This document shows, piece by piece, positions 1-9,500 of a DNA stretch of 36,040 nt (positions are counted from its first letter, which is position 1; each line of letters begins with the position of its first letter). A program made the translations under genes and the position numbers. The DNA lies in contig JABGQU010000013.1 of assembly GCA_018648605.1 (NCBI GenBank), positions 1-36,040 on the forward strand, given 5' to 3'. This DNA is from Anaerolineae bacterium. Lineage in GTDB: Bacteria; Chloroflexota; Anaerolineae; Anaerolineales; Villigracilaceae. Below the pieces are notes generated by a model, which did no database searches, was not told where the DNA came from, and was given only the letters and a program-made list of their open reading frames with translations.

Positions 1-195
1 TAGTGTCTTATTTTTTATGTCCATTTTTCCATTTTCACCTGAGGCGGAACACATCATTTAGAATGTAGCTAGTGTTTTTGTAACCTTGCACCTATGTCTG
101 AGCTTATGGGGAGAGTGGTAAAGGGACTTACTAGCTTATTTCTGTATTATACTTTTGCTATTCTTTGGGTTAGTTCTAAGAAATGGACAATAAGT

Positions 196-567
196 ATGGA
201 TAAACCAAAACCATTTGCAATCATCATTGAAGATGAGCGGGATATTGCTGAGCTGTTTCGGCATGTTTTTGATATTGCAGGCTACCGGACAGAAGTCATC
301 CTGCATGGTCAGGTAGCGGTCGAAGCTCTTTCTAAGAGCGAGCCAGATATTGTGATGCTGGATTTGCATCTGCCCGGCGTATCGGGAAAAGAGATTCTGG
401 AAATAATTAGAAAAGATAAGCGTTTAAACTATACCAAGGTCATTGTGATTACAGCTCATGCGCATATAGCCGATAGTTTGTCTGTAGAGCCTGATCTGAT
501 CCTGCTGAAACCGGTTAGCATTGAACAATTGTCTTCCCTCATCGATCGGTTCCTATTATCTAAATAA
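196..567 (+). CDS. single-domain response regulator (receiver); the longer ORF from 94 is probably over-extended
   Basis: MDKPKPFAIIIEDERDIAELF...DIVMLDLHLPGVSGKEIL...LILLKPV: acidic pocket, phospho-acceptor Asp and conserved Lys. Met codon at 196 fits the domain start. Confidence 0.85.
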   Translation: MDKPKPFAIIIEDERDIAELFRHVFDIAGYRTEVILHGQVAVEALSKSEPDIVMLDLHLPGVSGKEILEIIRKDKRLNYTKVIVITAHAHIADSLSVEPDLILLKPVSIEQLSSLIDRFLLSK

Positions 568-617
568 TCTCAAAATCTAAGCCGAGTTTTATGCTCTGGC
601 AATAGTTTTTTCTTTAT

Positions 618-648
618 AAAGGTTTTGCTACATTGGCAAAACCTTTTT
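618..648. terminator. intrinsic terminator hairpin between convergent genes
   Basis: AAAGGTTTTGC-tacattg-GCAAAACCTTTTT, 11-bp perfect arms and T run. Confidence 0.8.
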
Positions 649-664
649 GTATTCCTGTGGTTTT

Positions 665-982
665 CTAGAAGAAATATTGCAATGCTAACAAAACTCCCAT
701 CCCTGCGATGATCGTCCAGACGATATTTTTTGTTTTCCAGGCAACAAGCATCGCGATGAGACCAGCGAGTAGGCGAAAATTGCTGAGAGAAAGATCCAGC
801 GTTCCCGTAGGCATGACCAATTCTGGGGCGATGATCGCAGAAAGCACTGCAACTGGGACAAAGCGCAACGAACGCTCTATAAGTGCGGGTGGCTGCCAAC
901 GATCCAGGATGACGACGAATGAGAGCCGGATGCCGAAGGTCAGTATCCCGACGATTACCATTGTGAGCCAAAAACTATTCAT
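665..982 (-). CDS. azlD: AzlD-type branched-chain amino acid exporter small subunit
   Basis: MNSFWLTMVIVGILTFGIRLSFVVIL...; 105-aa membrane protein just downstream of azlC with an 8-nt overlap. Confidence 0.8.
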   Translation of the reverse strand: MNSFWLTMVIVGILTFGIRLSFVVILDRWQPPALIERSLRFVPVAVLSAIIAPELVMPTGTLDLSLSNFRLLAGLIAMLVAWKTKNIVWTIIAGMGVLLALQYFF

Positions 983-1685
983 TTCTATTCCCCTCGCTCC
1001 ATAAACCAACGATAATTCCCACAATGGCTGCAACGATCAAATTTAGTTTGTAGGGCAATCCCGCGCTCAGGATAGCGACGATCCCTGCGGAGAGGGCTGC
1101 CAATACGCTGGGGCGATCTTTTAACGCAGGAACGACCAACGCGATAAAGGTCAATGCGAGCGTGAAATCGAGTGACCAACTGGATGGAACTTGCGTGCCC
1201 AGAAAAATGCCAACTGCTGAGCTGATCTGCCAGGATGTCCACAATGCCAAGCCTGCGCCGAGAAAATACCAGTGCTTCAAGGGGCTAGCATCCCGTTTGT
1301 AGTAGCGGGTAATGGCTACAGCGTAAGCTTCATCGGTAAGCAAATAAGCGAGTATCCCTTTCCATAAGGGTGGCAACTTCCTCACATGCGGCGCAACGGA
1401 TGCACTATAGAGGGCGTGGCGCAAATTGATCACAAATCCGGTCACGATCATTACCAGTGCGGGCGTGCCAATCCCGGCAAGTTGCACGAGCATGAATTGT
1501 GCCGAGCCGGCAAAGACGATCACCGACATGGCTTGCGCTTCTGCCTCGCTCAGCCCGGCTCCTAACGCCAGAATACCGTAGATCATCCCAAAGGGGATCA
1601 CACCTACGAGAATAGGGAGTTCATCTTTGATACCGTGAAGGAATTCGTGTTTTGCACTTTGCATTTTTTCTCCAAACTCTGCCAA
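975..1685 (-). CDS. azlC: AzlC-type branched-chain amino acid exporter large subunit
   Basis: ELPILVGVIPFGMIYGILALGAGLSEAEAQAMSVIVFAGSAQFMLVQL and RHALYSASVAPH motifs typical of AzlC. Confidence 0.9.
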   Translation of the reverse strand: MAEFGEKMQSAKHEFLHGIKDELPILVGVIPFGMIYGILALGAGLSEAEAQAMSVIVFAGSAQFMLVQLAGIGTPALVMIVTGFVINLRHALYSASVAPHVRKLPPLWKGILAYLLTDEAYAVAITRYYKRDASPLKHWYFLGAGLALWTSWQISSAVGIFLGTQVPSSWSLDFTLALTFIALVVPALKDRPSVLAALSAGIVAILSAGLPYKLNLIVAAIVGIIVGLWSEGNRNE

Positions 1686-1772
1686 TTATAGACGAAATCT
1701 CTCTTACTGAAAGCTGCGTTCTCGTATACAATTCGGTAGTGCTTTAGTATCAAGTGATGCTCTTTTTTTATA

Positions 1773-1875
1773 TGTCACTGCGAGCGTCTTTTTGCGAAGT
1801 ATTCTCCCCCAAAGTGATGGAGATTGCTGCAGTCGCTATCGCTCCCTCGCACGAGTACCCTTCAGGGTAATGACA
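1773..1875. repeat. dispersed palindromic repeat, copy A (TGTCAcTGCGAG...TAATGACA)
   Basis: TGTCACTGCGAGCG...GGAGATTGCTGCAG...CCTCGCAC...GGTAATGACA; same layout as 21286-21369 and 24051-24145. Confidence 0.65.
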
Positions 1876-1939
1876 TCACTTAGATTGAGACACTACTTAC
1901 AATTCAAGGTGTTAGTTTTATCTAAATAGGAGATGGATC

Positions 1940-2308
1940 ATGAGCTTTCTTGGTAATTTAATCTGGTTGATTTTTGGTGGCTTTCTTTCGGGGTTGGGAT
2001 ATATCGTTGGTGGTCTGCTGACGATGCTAACGATCATTGGTATCCCTTTTGGGAAAGGGGCAATCAAATTGGGCGTGGCGACGATGGCACCCTTTGGACG
2101 TGAGATCGTTATTACAGACGAATCGCTCACGCCCTTGAATTTGATCTTCAACGCTCTCTGGGCAATTTTGTTTGGCTGGGAGATTGCTATTTCTCATCTT
2201 GTGCATGGCTTGATCTTTGCGATCACCATTGTTGGTTTGCCCTTTGCCAAGCAGCATTTCAAGCTAATCCCGCTGGCATTATTCCCCTTTGGAAAAGAAT
2301 TGCGCTAA
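1940..2308 (+). CDS. YccF-domain inner membrane protein
   Basis: MSFLGNLIWLIFGGFLSGLGYIVGGLLTMLTIIGIPFGKGAIKLGVATMAPFGREI with internal repeat GLIFAITIVGLPFAKQHFKLIPLALFPFGKE. Confidence 0.85.
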   Translation: MSFLGNLIWLIFGGFLSGLGYIVGGLLTMLTIIGIPFGKGAIKLGVATMAPFGREIVITDESLTPLNLIFNALWAILFGWEIAISHLVHGLIFAITIVGLPFAKQHFKLIPLALFPFGKELR

Positions 2309-2321
2309 TATCGTTCCCCTA

Positions 2322-2354
2322 GCCCTCTCTTTTAGGAGAGGGCCTTTCTTTTTA
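2322..2354 (+). terminator. intrinsic terminator
   Basis: GCCCTCTC-TTTTAG-GAGAGGGC followed by CTTTCTTTTTAA. Confidence 0.8.
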
Positions 2355-2382
2355 ATGCTATAACTCTTGTACAGGAGATTTT

Positions 2383-3084
2383 ATGAATAACTGGATTGCT
2401 CTCATTATCACCTTTGCGGCAGCCTTGGGCTGGTTGCGTTTGATGGATTTTTTCGCACATCGTGGATGGATCGAATCTCGTCTGAGCCGGAAAATTATCC
2501 ATATTGGCACGGGGCCCATTTTTGTGCTGTGCTGGCTGCTCTTTGACGATATATCTGCTGCGCGTTGGATGGCTGCGCTTGTGCCCTTTGCGATTACTGT
2601 ACAATTTGCGTTGATCGGGCTGGGGATCATGAAAGACGAAGCCTCCGTGAAGGCGATGTCGCGCACGGGTGACCCGAAAGAGATTTTGCGCGGCCCGCTT
2701 TTTTACGGGATTGTCTTCGTGGTCATGACGCTCGTCTTTTGGAAGGATTCTCCTGTTGGCATCATCGCATTGATGTTAATGTGTGGCGGTGATGGTATTG
2801 CAGATGTGGTCGGGCGGCGTGTGAAATCAGCAAAACTGCCCTGGAGCCGTGAGAAATCTGTTGTCGGGTCGTTGGCGGTATTTGCGGGGGGCTGGCTGCT
2901 GGCTGTTTTGGTGGTAGCAATTTTTGTCTCTGCGGGTGTTTTCGGTGGCTCATCCACGAGCTACTTTTTCCCGATAGCCATTATCGCCTTTGTTGGAATG
3001 TTGGTCGAGTCACTTCCCTTCCGAGAAGTGGACAATTTAACAGTGACGATCGCAGCTGTTTTTTTAGGGATGTTTTTATTCTGA
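2383..3084 (+). CDS. CTP-dependent phytol/dolichol kinase-like (CDP-alcohol/cytidylyltransferase superfamily) membrane protein
   Basis: SRKIIHIGTGPIFVL...LMCGGDGIADVVGRRVKSAKLPWSREKSVVGSLAVFAGGWLL matches phytol kinase/CdsA-like signatures. Confidence 0.75.
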   Translation: MNNWIALIITFAAALGWLRLMDFFAHRGWIESRLSRKIIHIGTGPIFVLCWLLFDDISAARWMAALVPFAITVQFALIGLGIMKDEASVKAMSRTGDPKEILRGPLFYGIVFVVMTLVFWKDSPVGIIALMLMCGGDGIADVVGRRVKSAKLPWSREKSVVGSLAVFAGGWLLAVLVVAIFVSAGVFGGSSTSYFFPIAIIAFVGMLVESLPFREVDNLTVTIAAVFLGMFLF

Positions 3085-3177
3085 TTTCCAAGATGTAAGG
3101 TTGTTTTAACCTAAGAAGTGGTAAGATATTCGGACATGTAAATTTCTTTTTAAGTTCGCAGTAGGTTCTCCTAAATT

Positions 3178-4455
3178 ATGTTAAAAGTTATCTTACAAGC
3201 GCCTAAACATGTTCACCCTTTTCGTGAACCCGCTCGAGAATTGCGTGTCCAGAATAAGCCCCTTTGGCTTTGGCAGCGTAATGTTTTGGAGCAATATACC
3301 ACGCGAGAAGTAGAGCTACAGCCAGGTGACCGCATTCCGCAAGAGCGGGTAGAGATGTTGGTTTATCGCAATAATCTCTTTTTCGATCAGGGCTATATTG
3401 ATGCTTTTGTTGCAACTGCAAGAGAGCATGGACGCGCTTGTCGGGCGGCTTTTCATGCAGATAACCCGGCTTTTCGAGAACACGCTTTACCACTTTCAAA
3501 TTCTTATACATCGGCGGGGAATTTGTATCTCGCCGATCTTTGGTATTACCCACATGGTCCGGTTGCAGATACGCGTCCACTGATCGTTGATATGGAATCT
3601 AGTGAAGTTGGCTATTATCATGTGCCAACCTATATGGCTGATCAGAGCGGCGATCTTGTTTTTCAGGTTCCCATGCGCTCATTTCTCGCAATTGATTCGT
3701 GGGTGCATATCTTTATTGCAGATGTAGTTTTTGGTGTTTTCTCGCGCGGTCTTCAGTTTGAAAAACAGCTGGAAGAAGATCTGGGTTTCAAGGTGAAGGT
3801 TTTAGCCAAAGCACTTTATGAAGGACGCCAGGTTTTGGAATGCTCTGAGTTGGTCAAGATCGGTAAAGATTGTGTGATCGATCCCAAAGCAGTTATTCAC
3901 GGACCTACGACAATTGGCGATAATGTCACCATTGGGGCGGGAGCAATTGTTGAGAATTGTATTATTGGCGATAATGTGAATATCTCGCAAGATTGCCAGT
4001 TGATGCTCTCGGTTGTTGGGGACGGTACCTTTCTCCCCTTTAAATCTGCCCTTTTTATGACCAGCATTATGGACAACAGCATGGTTGCGCAAAACACCTG
4101 TTTGCAAATGTGCGTGGTTGGGCGCAACACTTTTATTGGCGCCGGCTCTACATTTACAGACTATAACCTGATCCCTGCCCCGATCAAGGCAATGGATGGG
4201 AACGATACGCTGCGTGATTCAAACCGCCCTGTGATCGGCGGCTGTGTAGGACATAATTGCCGTATCGGTTCAGGGATGATCGTTTATCCGGCGCGCACGA
4301 TCGAATCGGATGTGGTTTTAGCGGCGACAACAGAGCGCCGTGTGATCGACAAAAATATTAGCTTTGAAGATAGCGACCATCATGATCTTCGTTTGGGCCA
4401 TTTACACATGACTCCCTATCACCGCAAAGACGAAAAGGACGTAGAATCCTGGTAA
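3178..4455 (+). CDS. hexapeptide-repeat (left-handed beta-helix) protein with degenerate nucleotidyltransferase-like N-terminus
   Basis: DCVIDPKAVIHGPTTIGDNVTIGAGAIVENCIIGDNVNISQDCQL and FIGAGST...GHNCRIGSGMIV hexapeptide repeats; no GxGTRLxPxT motif at the N-terminus. Confidence 0.75.
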   Translation: MLKVILQAPKHVHPFREPARELRVQNKPLWLWQRNVLEQYTTREVELQPGDRIPQERVEMLVYRNNLFFDQGYIDAFVATAREHGRACRAAFHADNPAFREHALPLSNSYTSAGNLYLADLWYYPHGPVADTRPLIVDMESSEVGYYHVPTYMADQSGDLVFQVPMRSFLAIDSWVHIFIADVVFGVFSRGLQFEKQLEEDLGFKVKVLAKALYEGRQVLECSELVKIGKDCVIDPKAVIHGPTTIGDNVTIGAGAIVENCIIGDNVNISQDCQLMLSVVGDGTFLPFKSALFMTSIMDNSMVAQNTCLQMCVVGRNTFIGAGSTFTDYNLIPAPIKAMDGNDTLRDSNRPVIGGCVGHNCRIGSGMIVYPARTIESDVVLAATTERRVIDKNISFEDSDHHDLRLGHLHMTPYHRKDEKDVESW

Positions 4456-5559
4456 ATGGATAGTTTTGCCTTCATCATTCATCCCATAGACCCCAAAAGA
4501 GATGTTAGCCGAAAGTTCCCGTTTTTGGGGCGCATACTCACCGCAGGGCAAATAGATTTTTTCTCAACCTTTTTTCCACCAGTTTACCTCTCCGAGATCG
4601 AAGGGATTCGCTCTGAAGCAACTGGCAAAGAAATAAAAGGCTGGTTTATTGCCTGCCCCTATACGCCGCGTCGCATGTTAAGTTTGCCTGAAAAAACGGT
4701 CTATCGTAAAATTATACAGACCGGCAAAATGGCAGAAAAACTCGGCGCAAAAATGCTTGGCTTGGGCGCATTTACATCTGTTGTTGGTGATGCCGGGGTC
4801 AGCATTGCCAAAGGTTTGGATATCCCTGTTACAACGGGAGATGCTTTTACGGTAGCGATAGCTGTTGAAGCGATCCGTGAAGCGGCAAATCTCATGGGCA
4901 TAGACCTTGCAAAAGCAACGGCAGCAGTTGTGGGCGCGGGCGGCTCGATCGGTCGCGTTTGCGCAGAGTTTCTTGCAGATGATGTCCAGGAACTATACTT
5001 ATTAGGACGTCGCCCTGAACCTTTAGAAAAACTAAAAGAAAAATTGGAATTATCTGCCTTTGCGAAATTGCATACAGGGACGGATCTTTCTCTTTTGCGA
5101 GATGCAGACCTAATTTTGACCGTGACAAGCGCGGTCCACGAAGAGGTGCTGCGTCCCGAACATCTACGCAGTGGAAGCGTGATCTGCGACGTGGCGCGCC
5201 CCCGTGATGTTTCTGCAATGGTCGCCGCAGAAAGAGATGATATATTAGTGATAGACGGCGGGATGGTTGATATTCCCGGAGCAGTTGATTTTCATTTTGA
5301 CTTCGGCTTTCCTGAAGGCAAGGCTTATGCTTGTATGGCAGAAACAATGGCTTTGGCTTTAGAAGGCCGTTTTGAAGATTACACGTTAGGAAAAGATATT
5401 TCACGCAGCCGCGTGGAAGAAATTGCAGCGATTGCCAAAAAACATGGCTTTCGCTTGAGCGGTTTCCGCTCTTTTGAAAAAGAAGTAACGAAAGCACAGA
5501 TCGAATCTGTGCGTCGCAAAGCAGCGAAGAATTTCAGTGAACGAGCTGCAAAAGCTTAG
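4456..5559 (+). CDS. long-chain acyl-ACP reductase (AAR)-like / COG5322-type NAD(P)-binding oxidoreductase
   Basis: LGLGAFTSVVGDAG...TTGDAFTVAIAVEAIREAANLMGIDLAKATAAVVGAGGSIGRVCAEFL and AYACMAETMALALEGR match recalled cyanobacterial AAR motifs (ALGGFTSI, TTGNTHTAYV, [35 protein letters not shown]). Confidence 0.75.
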   Translation: MDSFAFIIHPIDPKRDVSRKFPFLGRILTAGQIDFFSTFFPPVYLSEIEGIRSEATGKEIKGWFIACPYTPRRMLSLPEKTVYRKIIQTGKMAEKLGAKMLGLGAFTSVVGDAGVSIAKGLDIPVTTGDAFTVAIAVEAIREAANLMGIDLAKATAAVVGAGGSIGRVCAEFLADDVQELYLLGRRPEPLEKLKEKLELSAFAKLHTGTDLSLLRDADLILTVTSAVHEEVLRPEHLRSGSVICDVARPRDVSAMVAAERDDILVIDGGMVDIPGAVDFHFDFGFPEGKAYACMAETMALALEGRFEDYTLGKDISRSRVEEIAAIAKKHGFRLSGFRSFEKEVTKAQIESVRRKAAKNFSERAAKA

Positions 5560-5595
5560 TTCTATTCGTATCAGTTCAAACCTTGGAGGTCCCGT

Positions 5596-6495
5596 ATGGG
5601 AAAAGCCCGCCTTTTGGTTGTTGAAGACGATGCCGATATCGCCAATATGCTGAAAATTTATTTCAGCGGATTGGATTACGAAGTAGACATCGCCCCGCGC
5701 GGCAACGACGCGTTGGAGAAAACTCGACAAGTTTTGCCCCATTTGATCGTGCTAGACATCATGTTGCCCGATATAGACGGTTATGAAGTCTGCCGCACCT
5801 TGCGTACCAGCACACGCACCAGCCATATCCCGGTTATCTTTTTAACTCAAAAAGATGAGCGTAGTGATAAGTTGCAGGGGCTGGAGTTGGGCGCAGATGA
5901 TTACATTACCAAACCATTCGACATTGAAGAACTTAAGCTGCGTGTGCAAGGCGCAATTCGCCGTTCAGAGCGCGAGAGTCTTACCGACCCACGTTCCGGG
6001 TTACCGGCTGGGCGCCTGATCGAAGAGCAGCTTCGCCGTATTATCCGTGAGGAGGGCTGGGCATTGATGGATTTACGCATTAGCCACTTCTCTGCATTTA
6101 ACGATGTCTATGGTTTCGTGGCTGGCGATGATGTTTTGCGCTTCTCTGCAATGTTGCTTGGCGAAATTGTAGACGCACATGGTACGCCAAATGATTTCAT
6201 TGGTCATGCCGGTGGCGATAACTTTATCATTATCTCTACAGATGAAATGATGCCAGCGATCAGGAAGGCAGTTACAGAGCGTTTTGACGAAGAAGTGAAG
6301 ACGCACTATAACTTTATGGATCGAGAGCAAGGCTTTGTGCAAACGACAAATGCTGAGGGAGAGATGGTTCAATCACCATTGATGAATATGACGCTGGGCG
6401 TGATCTCACCTGAGCAACAGCGCTTTGCTGATATACGCGAGATCACAGAAATGGCAGCCGAAGCACGCCGTTTAGATCCCTCCTCTGAGGCTTAG
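5596..6495 (+). CDS. response regulator: receiver + degenerate GGDEF-like domain (GGDNF)
   Basis: Receiver LLVVEDDADIAN...LIVLDIMLPDIDGYEV...GADDYITKPFD; C-terminal FNDVYGFVAGDDVLRFSAMLLGEIV...GHAGGDNFIII. SD GGAGGT at 5585. Confidence 0.85.
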   Translation: MGKARLLVVEDDADIANMLKIYFSGLDYEVDIAPRGNDALEKTRQVLPHLIVLDIMLPDIDGYEVCRTLRTSTRTSHIPVIFLTQKDERSDKLQGLELGADDYITKPFDIEELKLRVQGAIRRSERESLTDPRSGLPAGRLIEEQLRRIIREEGWALMDLRISHFSAFNDVYGFVAGDDVLRFSAMLLGEIVDAHGTPNDFIGHAGGDNFIIISTDEMMPAIRKAVTERFDEEVKTHYNFMDREQGFVQTTNAEGEMVQSPLMNMTLGVISPEQQRFADIREITEMAAEARRLDPSSEA

Positions 6496-6509
6496 GTCTA
6501 GATCAAATT

Positions 6510-9500
6510 ATGAATTCAGGGATTGCTCCAGGGCTTCTCGTTGTAGCGCTCGGACTAGTAGTCATTGCGCTAGTTTGGTTTTTAACGCGCTGGGCTTTAC
6601 GTTTACAACCATCCTGGGAAGCTGCGATCAAATCCCCTGAAACAGAAATTCCGGAACACGAAGATGCCGTGCTGCTAATCCACTCAGGTGGGCGTGTGGA
6701 ATATGCCAATTCAATAGCCCGAGAGTGGTTTGGGCTGGTTGAGGGCGAAACGCCAAACCTGGAGCGTTTGGCGCGGCGTGTACGCCCAAGCGACACATTT
6801 TGGAATTTATGTATTTCAGAAGGACAAGCACGTTTTTCATTAGGGGGACGATTGGTAGAGGGTATTTCCTATCAAGTGCCTGGTGAAAAATTCTCTATGC
6901 TACTCACGTTACGTCAACCTGAGCTTACTGCTGGGCTTGCAGAAGCCGGTGATGTATCGGGATCAGTTTTAAGAATTATCACAGATTTTGGACAAGCAAT
7001 TGCCGAGAATCTCAATCTGGAAGCTACCCTGAAAGCTATCATTGAGAATGTAGAAAAACTGGTGCCTTCGGATATTTTAGAAATTAAGATGTTCGACGAA
7101 GCGAGTCAATCTTTTACTTCTTATCGATTTGGGACGCTGAATGGAGAAACCTACATGGAGCGTAGCGAGAATACGCGCTTTGGAAATTATTCAGCCTATA
7201 TCGCAGAACACCAAGAACCCTTATTTGTTTCCGATACCCAAACTTATAGAGAAGTTCGGTTTATAGAAGGAACAGATCAATATTCGATTCGCTCTTATCT
7301 CGGTCTGCCTCTCCATGCAGGTGGCGAGCTAGTGGGGATGTTAGAAGTTGGGCAGATCGCGGAAGATGCTTATGCTCCTGAAGATCAAGATATTCTTCTT
7401 TTGATCGCTGGGCAGGCAGCGGTTGCACTCCGCAATGCGTTACTCTATGAAAATGAACAGCGTCGTGCGGTAGAGCTTTCCAGTTTGGCGAATTTAGCAC
7501 AGTCAGCAGGTTCATTACAAGATAGAGATGTTTTTTTTAACGCTTTAGTGAACAATATCCGCCCACTTTTCAATGTGAAAATTTTGGGCTTTTTACTTTA
7601 TGACGAAGATCGACGTGTGCTGGAAGGACAAGTCCCCTTTTATGGAATCCCACCTCATATCGTTGAAGTTTACCGTGCCAATATCCAGATTGATAGTATC
7701 GCGGAAGAGATCCTCAGTACTCAAGATGCGCTGATTACCTTAGAAGCAACAACAGATGAGCGCTGGCAGGAGCTTCGTATCCATAATATTGCACAAGCCG
7801 CCAGCTTGCACGAGACGGCTTTGGTTCCTTTGATTTCGAGTGGGCGCTTTTTGGGGTATTTGCAATTCTCAAACCATACGCAGAATATTCAATCATTCTC
7901 TGAAAACGAAATTCATTTGATGAATGTTGTTGCTAATCAAGCGGCAACGATTATTGATAACGCCAGCCTTGTTTTGCAAACTCGCCAGCGCGCTCGTCGA
8001 GCTGAAACGATGCGACGTGTTGCAAGCCTTGTTTCCTCTTCGGCTACATTGGAAGAGACGATCCGGTTTTCGGTACGCGAGTTGGTACAACTTTTGAAGG
8101 CAGATTCAGCGGTCATCTTTTTATTAGACGAAGAGCAAGCCACGCTAAATGCACATGAAGCGTCCTTTTATGGTGTGCCTGACGAAAGTATTAAGCGATT
8201 TTCGCAACTTTTTGTTGAGGATCCTCAATTCCGTTTTACAGTAACGGGTAGCCAGAAAGCATTTATATCTGGTAATTTGCAGGCAGATCGTCGTGTTTTG
8301 GGTTTTTATCGCCCGGTAACTGAAGCCTCTGAAATGCAATCGGCATTGGTAGTGCCAATAGTTATTCGAGAGCGCGGTGTTGGCGAGATGGTCATAGGTA
8401 GTCGTTTGCCTGATTATTTTACAAGTTATGACCTTCAGGCTGCAATTGCAGTTGCTGAACAGCTTGGAATTGTTTTAGAAACATCACATGTTTCGGCACA
8501 AACTGATGAAAGTTTGCGCTTGCGCGTAGAGCAATTGACAGCTCTTTCACGCGTTAGCCGTGAGCTAAGCGGAAGCCTTAATCTTAGGCATTTATTACAG
8601 GTTGTTTATGATGAGGGCTTGAAGACAACCAAGGCTGATTGCGGAACGATTACACTTTTTAACCAGGTTTCTCTTGAAAATGGTGAAGCGCCAGAGAGTA
8701 TATTGGCTTTGGGTTGCACTCAGGGGGTTGGTTTAACGGAAATCGAAGCGGAAGTAGTGCGTAGCGGCAAAGCAGTTCTCGTGGATGATGCTGTTGAAGG
8801 GGAGTATCCAGCCAGCCATGAGGGCGTTCGCTCTGCTTTGGTCGCTCCAATTGCTTATAAGGGAAAAACGGTTGGACTATTCCATCTGCATTCAATGTTT
8901 CCGCATCATTTTAATCAAGAGACTTTGGATGTGGTGCAAACTTTGGCGACGCAGGCTGCGATCGCGATGGGGAACGCGTATCGTTACGAGGAACAGGTAC
9001 GGCATGGAAAATTGCTCGAACGCCGCGCCGATACACTCTCCAGTTTGCTTGATACAACGACGGTTCTTGAGTTAGAACATCCATTGGCAGACTCCCTGCT
9101 TAAAATTTCTGGCGGAATTCGTGATGCTACGCATTTTGATGTCGTTTTGGTTAGTGTTTATGATATTGAAACGGGGATGTTGCGCCGTGTAACTGGCGTA
9201 GGGCTTGACGATGAGCAATTGACAAGCCTTCAAGAACGCGAGCAGCCTTATCTTAGTGTTCAACAATTTTTGAAGCCTGAGTTTAGGCTAGGTAGCGCAT
9301 ATTATATTCCTGGCGATGAAGCACCCGTTGTGCCAAGTGATTTGCATATTCTGACGTTGGAAGAGAGTTTAGAAAATGGTGTTCAAGATGCCTGGCATCC
9401 TGACGATATCTTTGTTTTTGTGCTTAGAGATCAATTTGACGAACCATTGGGAATGATCAGTCTTGATCAGCCGCGTGATGGTAATGCTCCTGATGAAGCA

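Noticed and set aside
570-971. 133-aa minus ORF overlapping azlD
   Set aside because: Out of frame with AzlD, which has clear membrane-protein character and the normal azlCD overlap.
4892-5497. 201-aa antisense ORF opposite the AAR-like gene
   Set aside because: Low-complexity, Leu/Ser/Arg-rich composition and no motifs; the sense frame is well supported.
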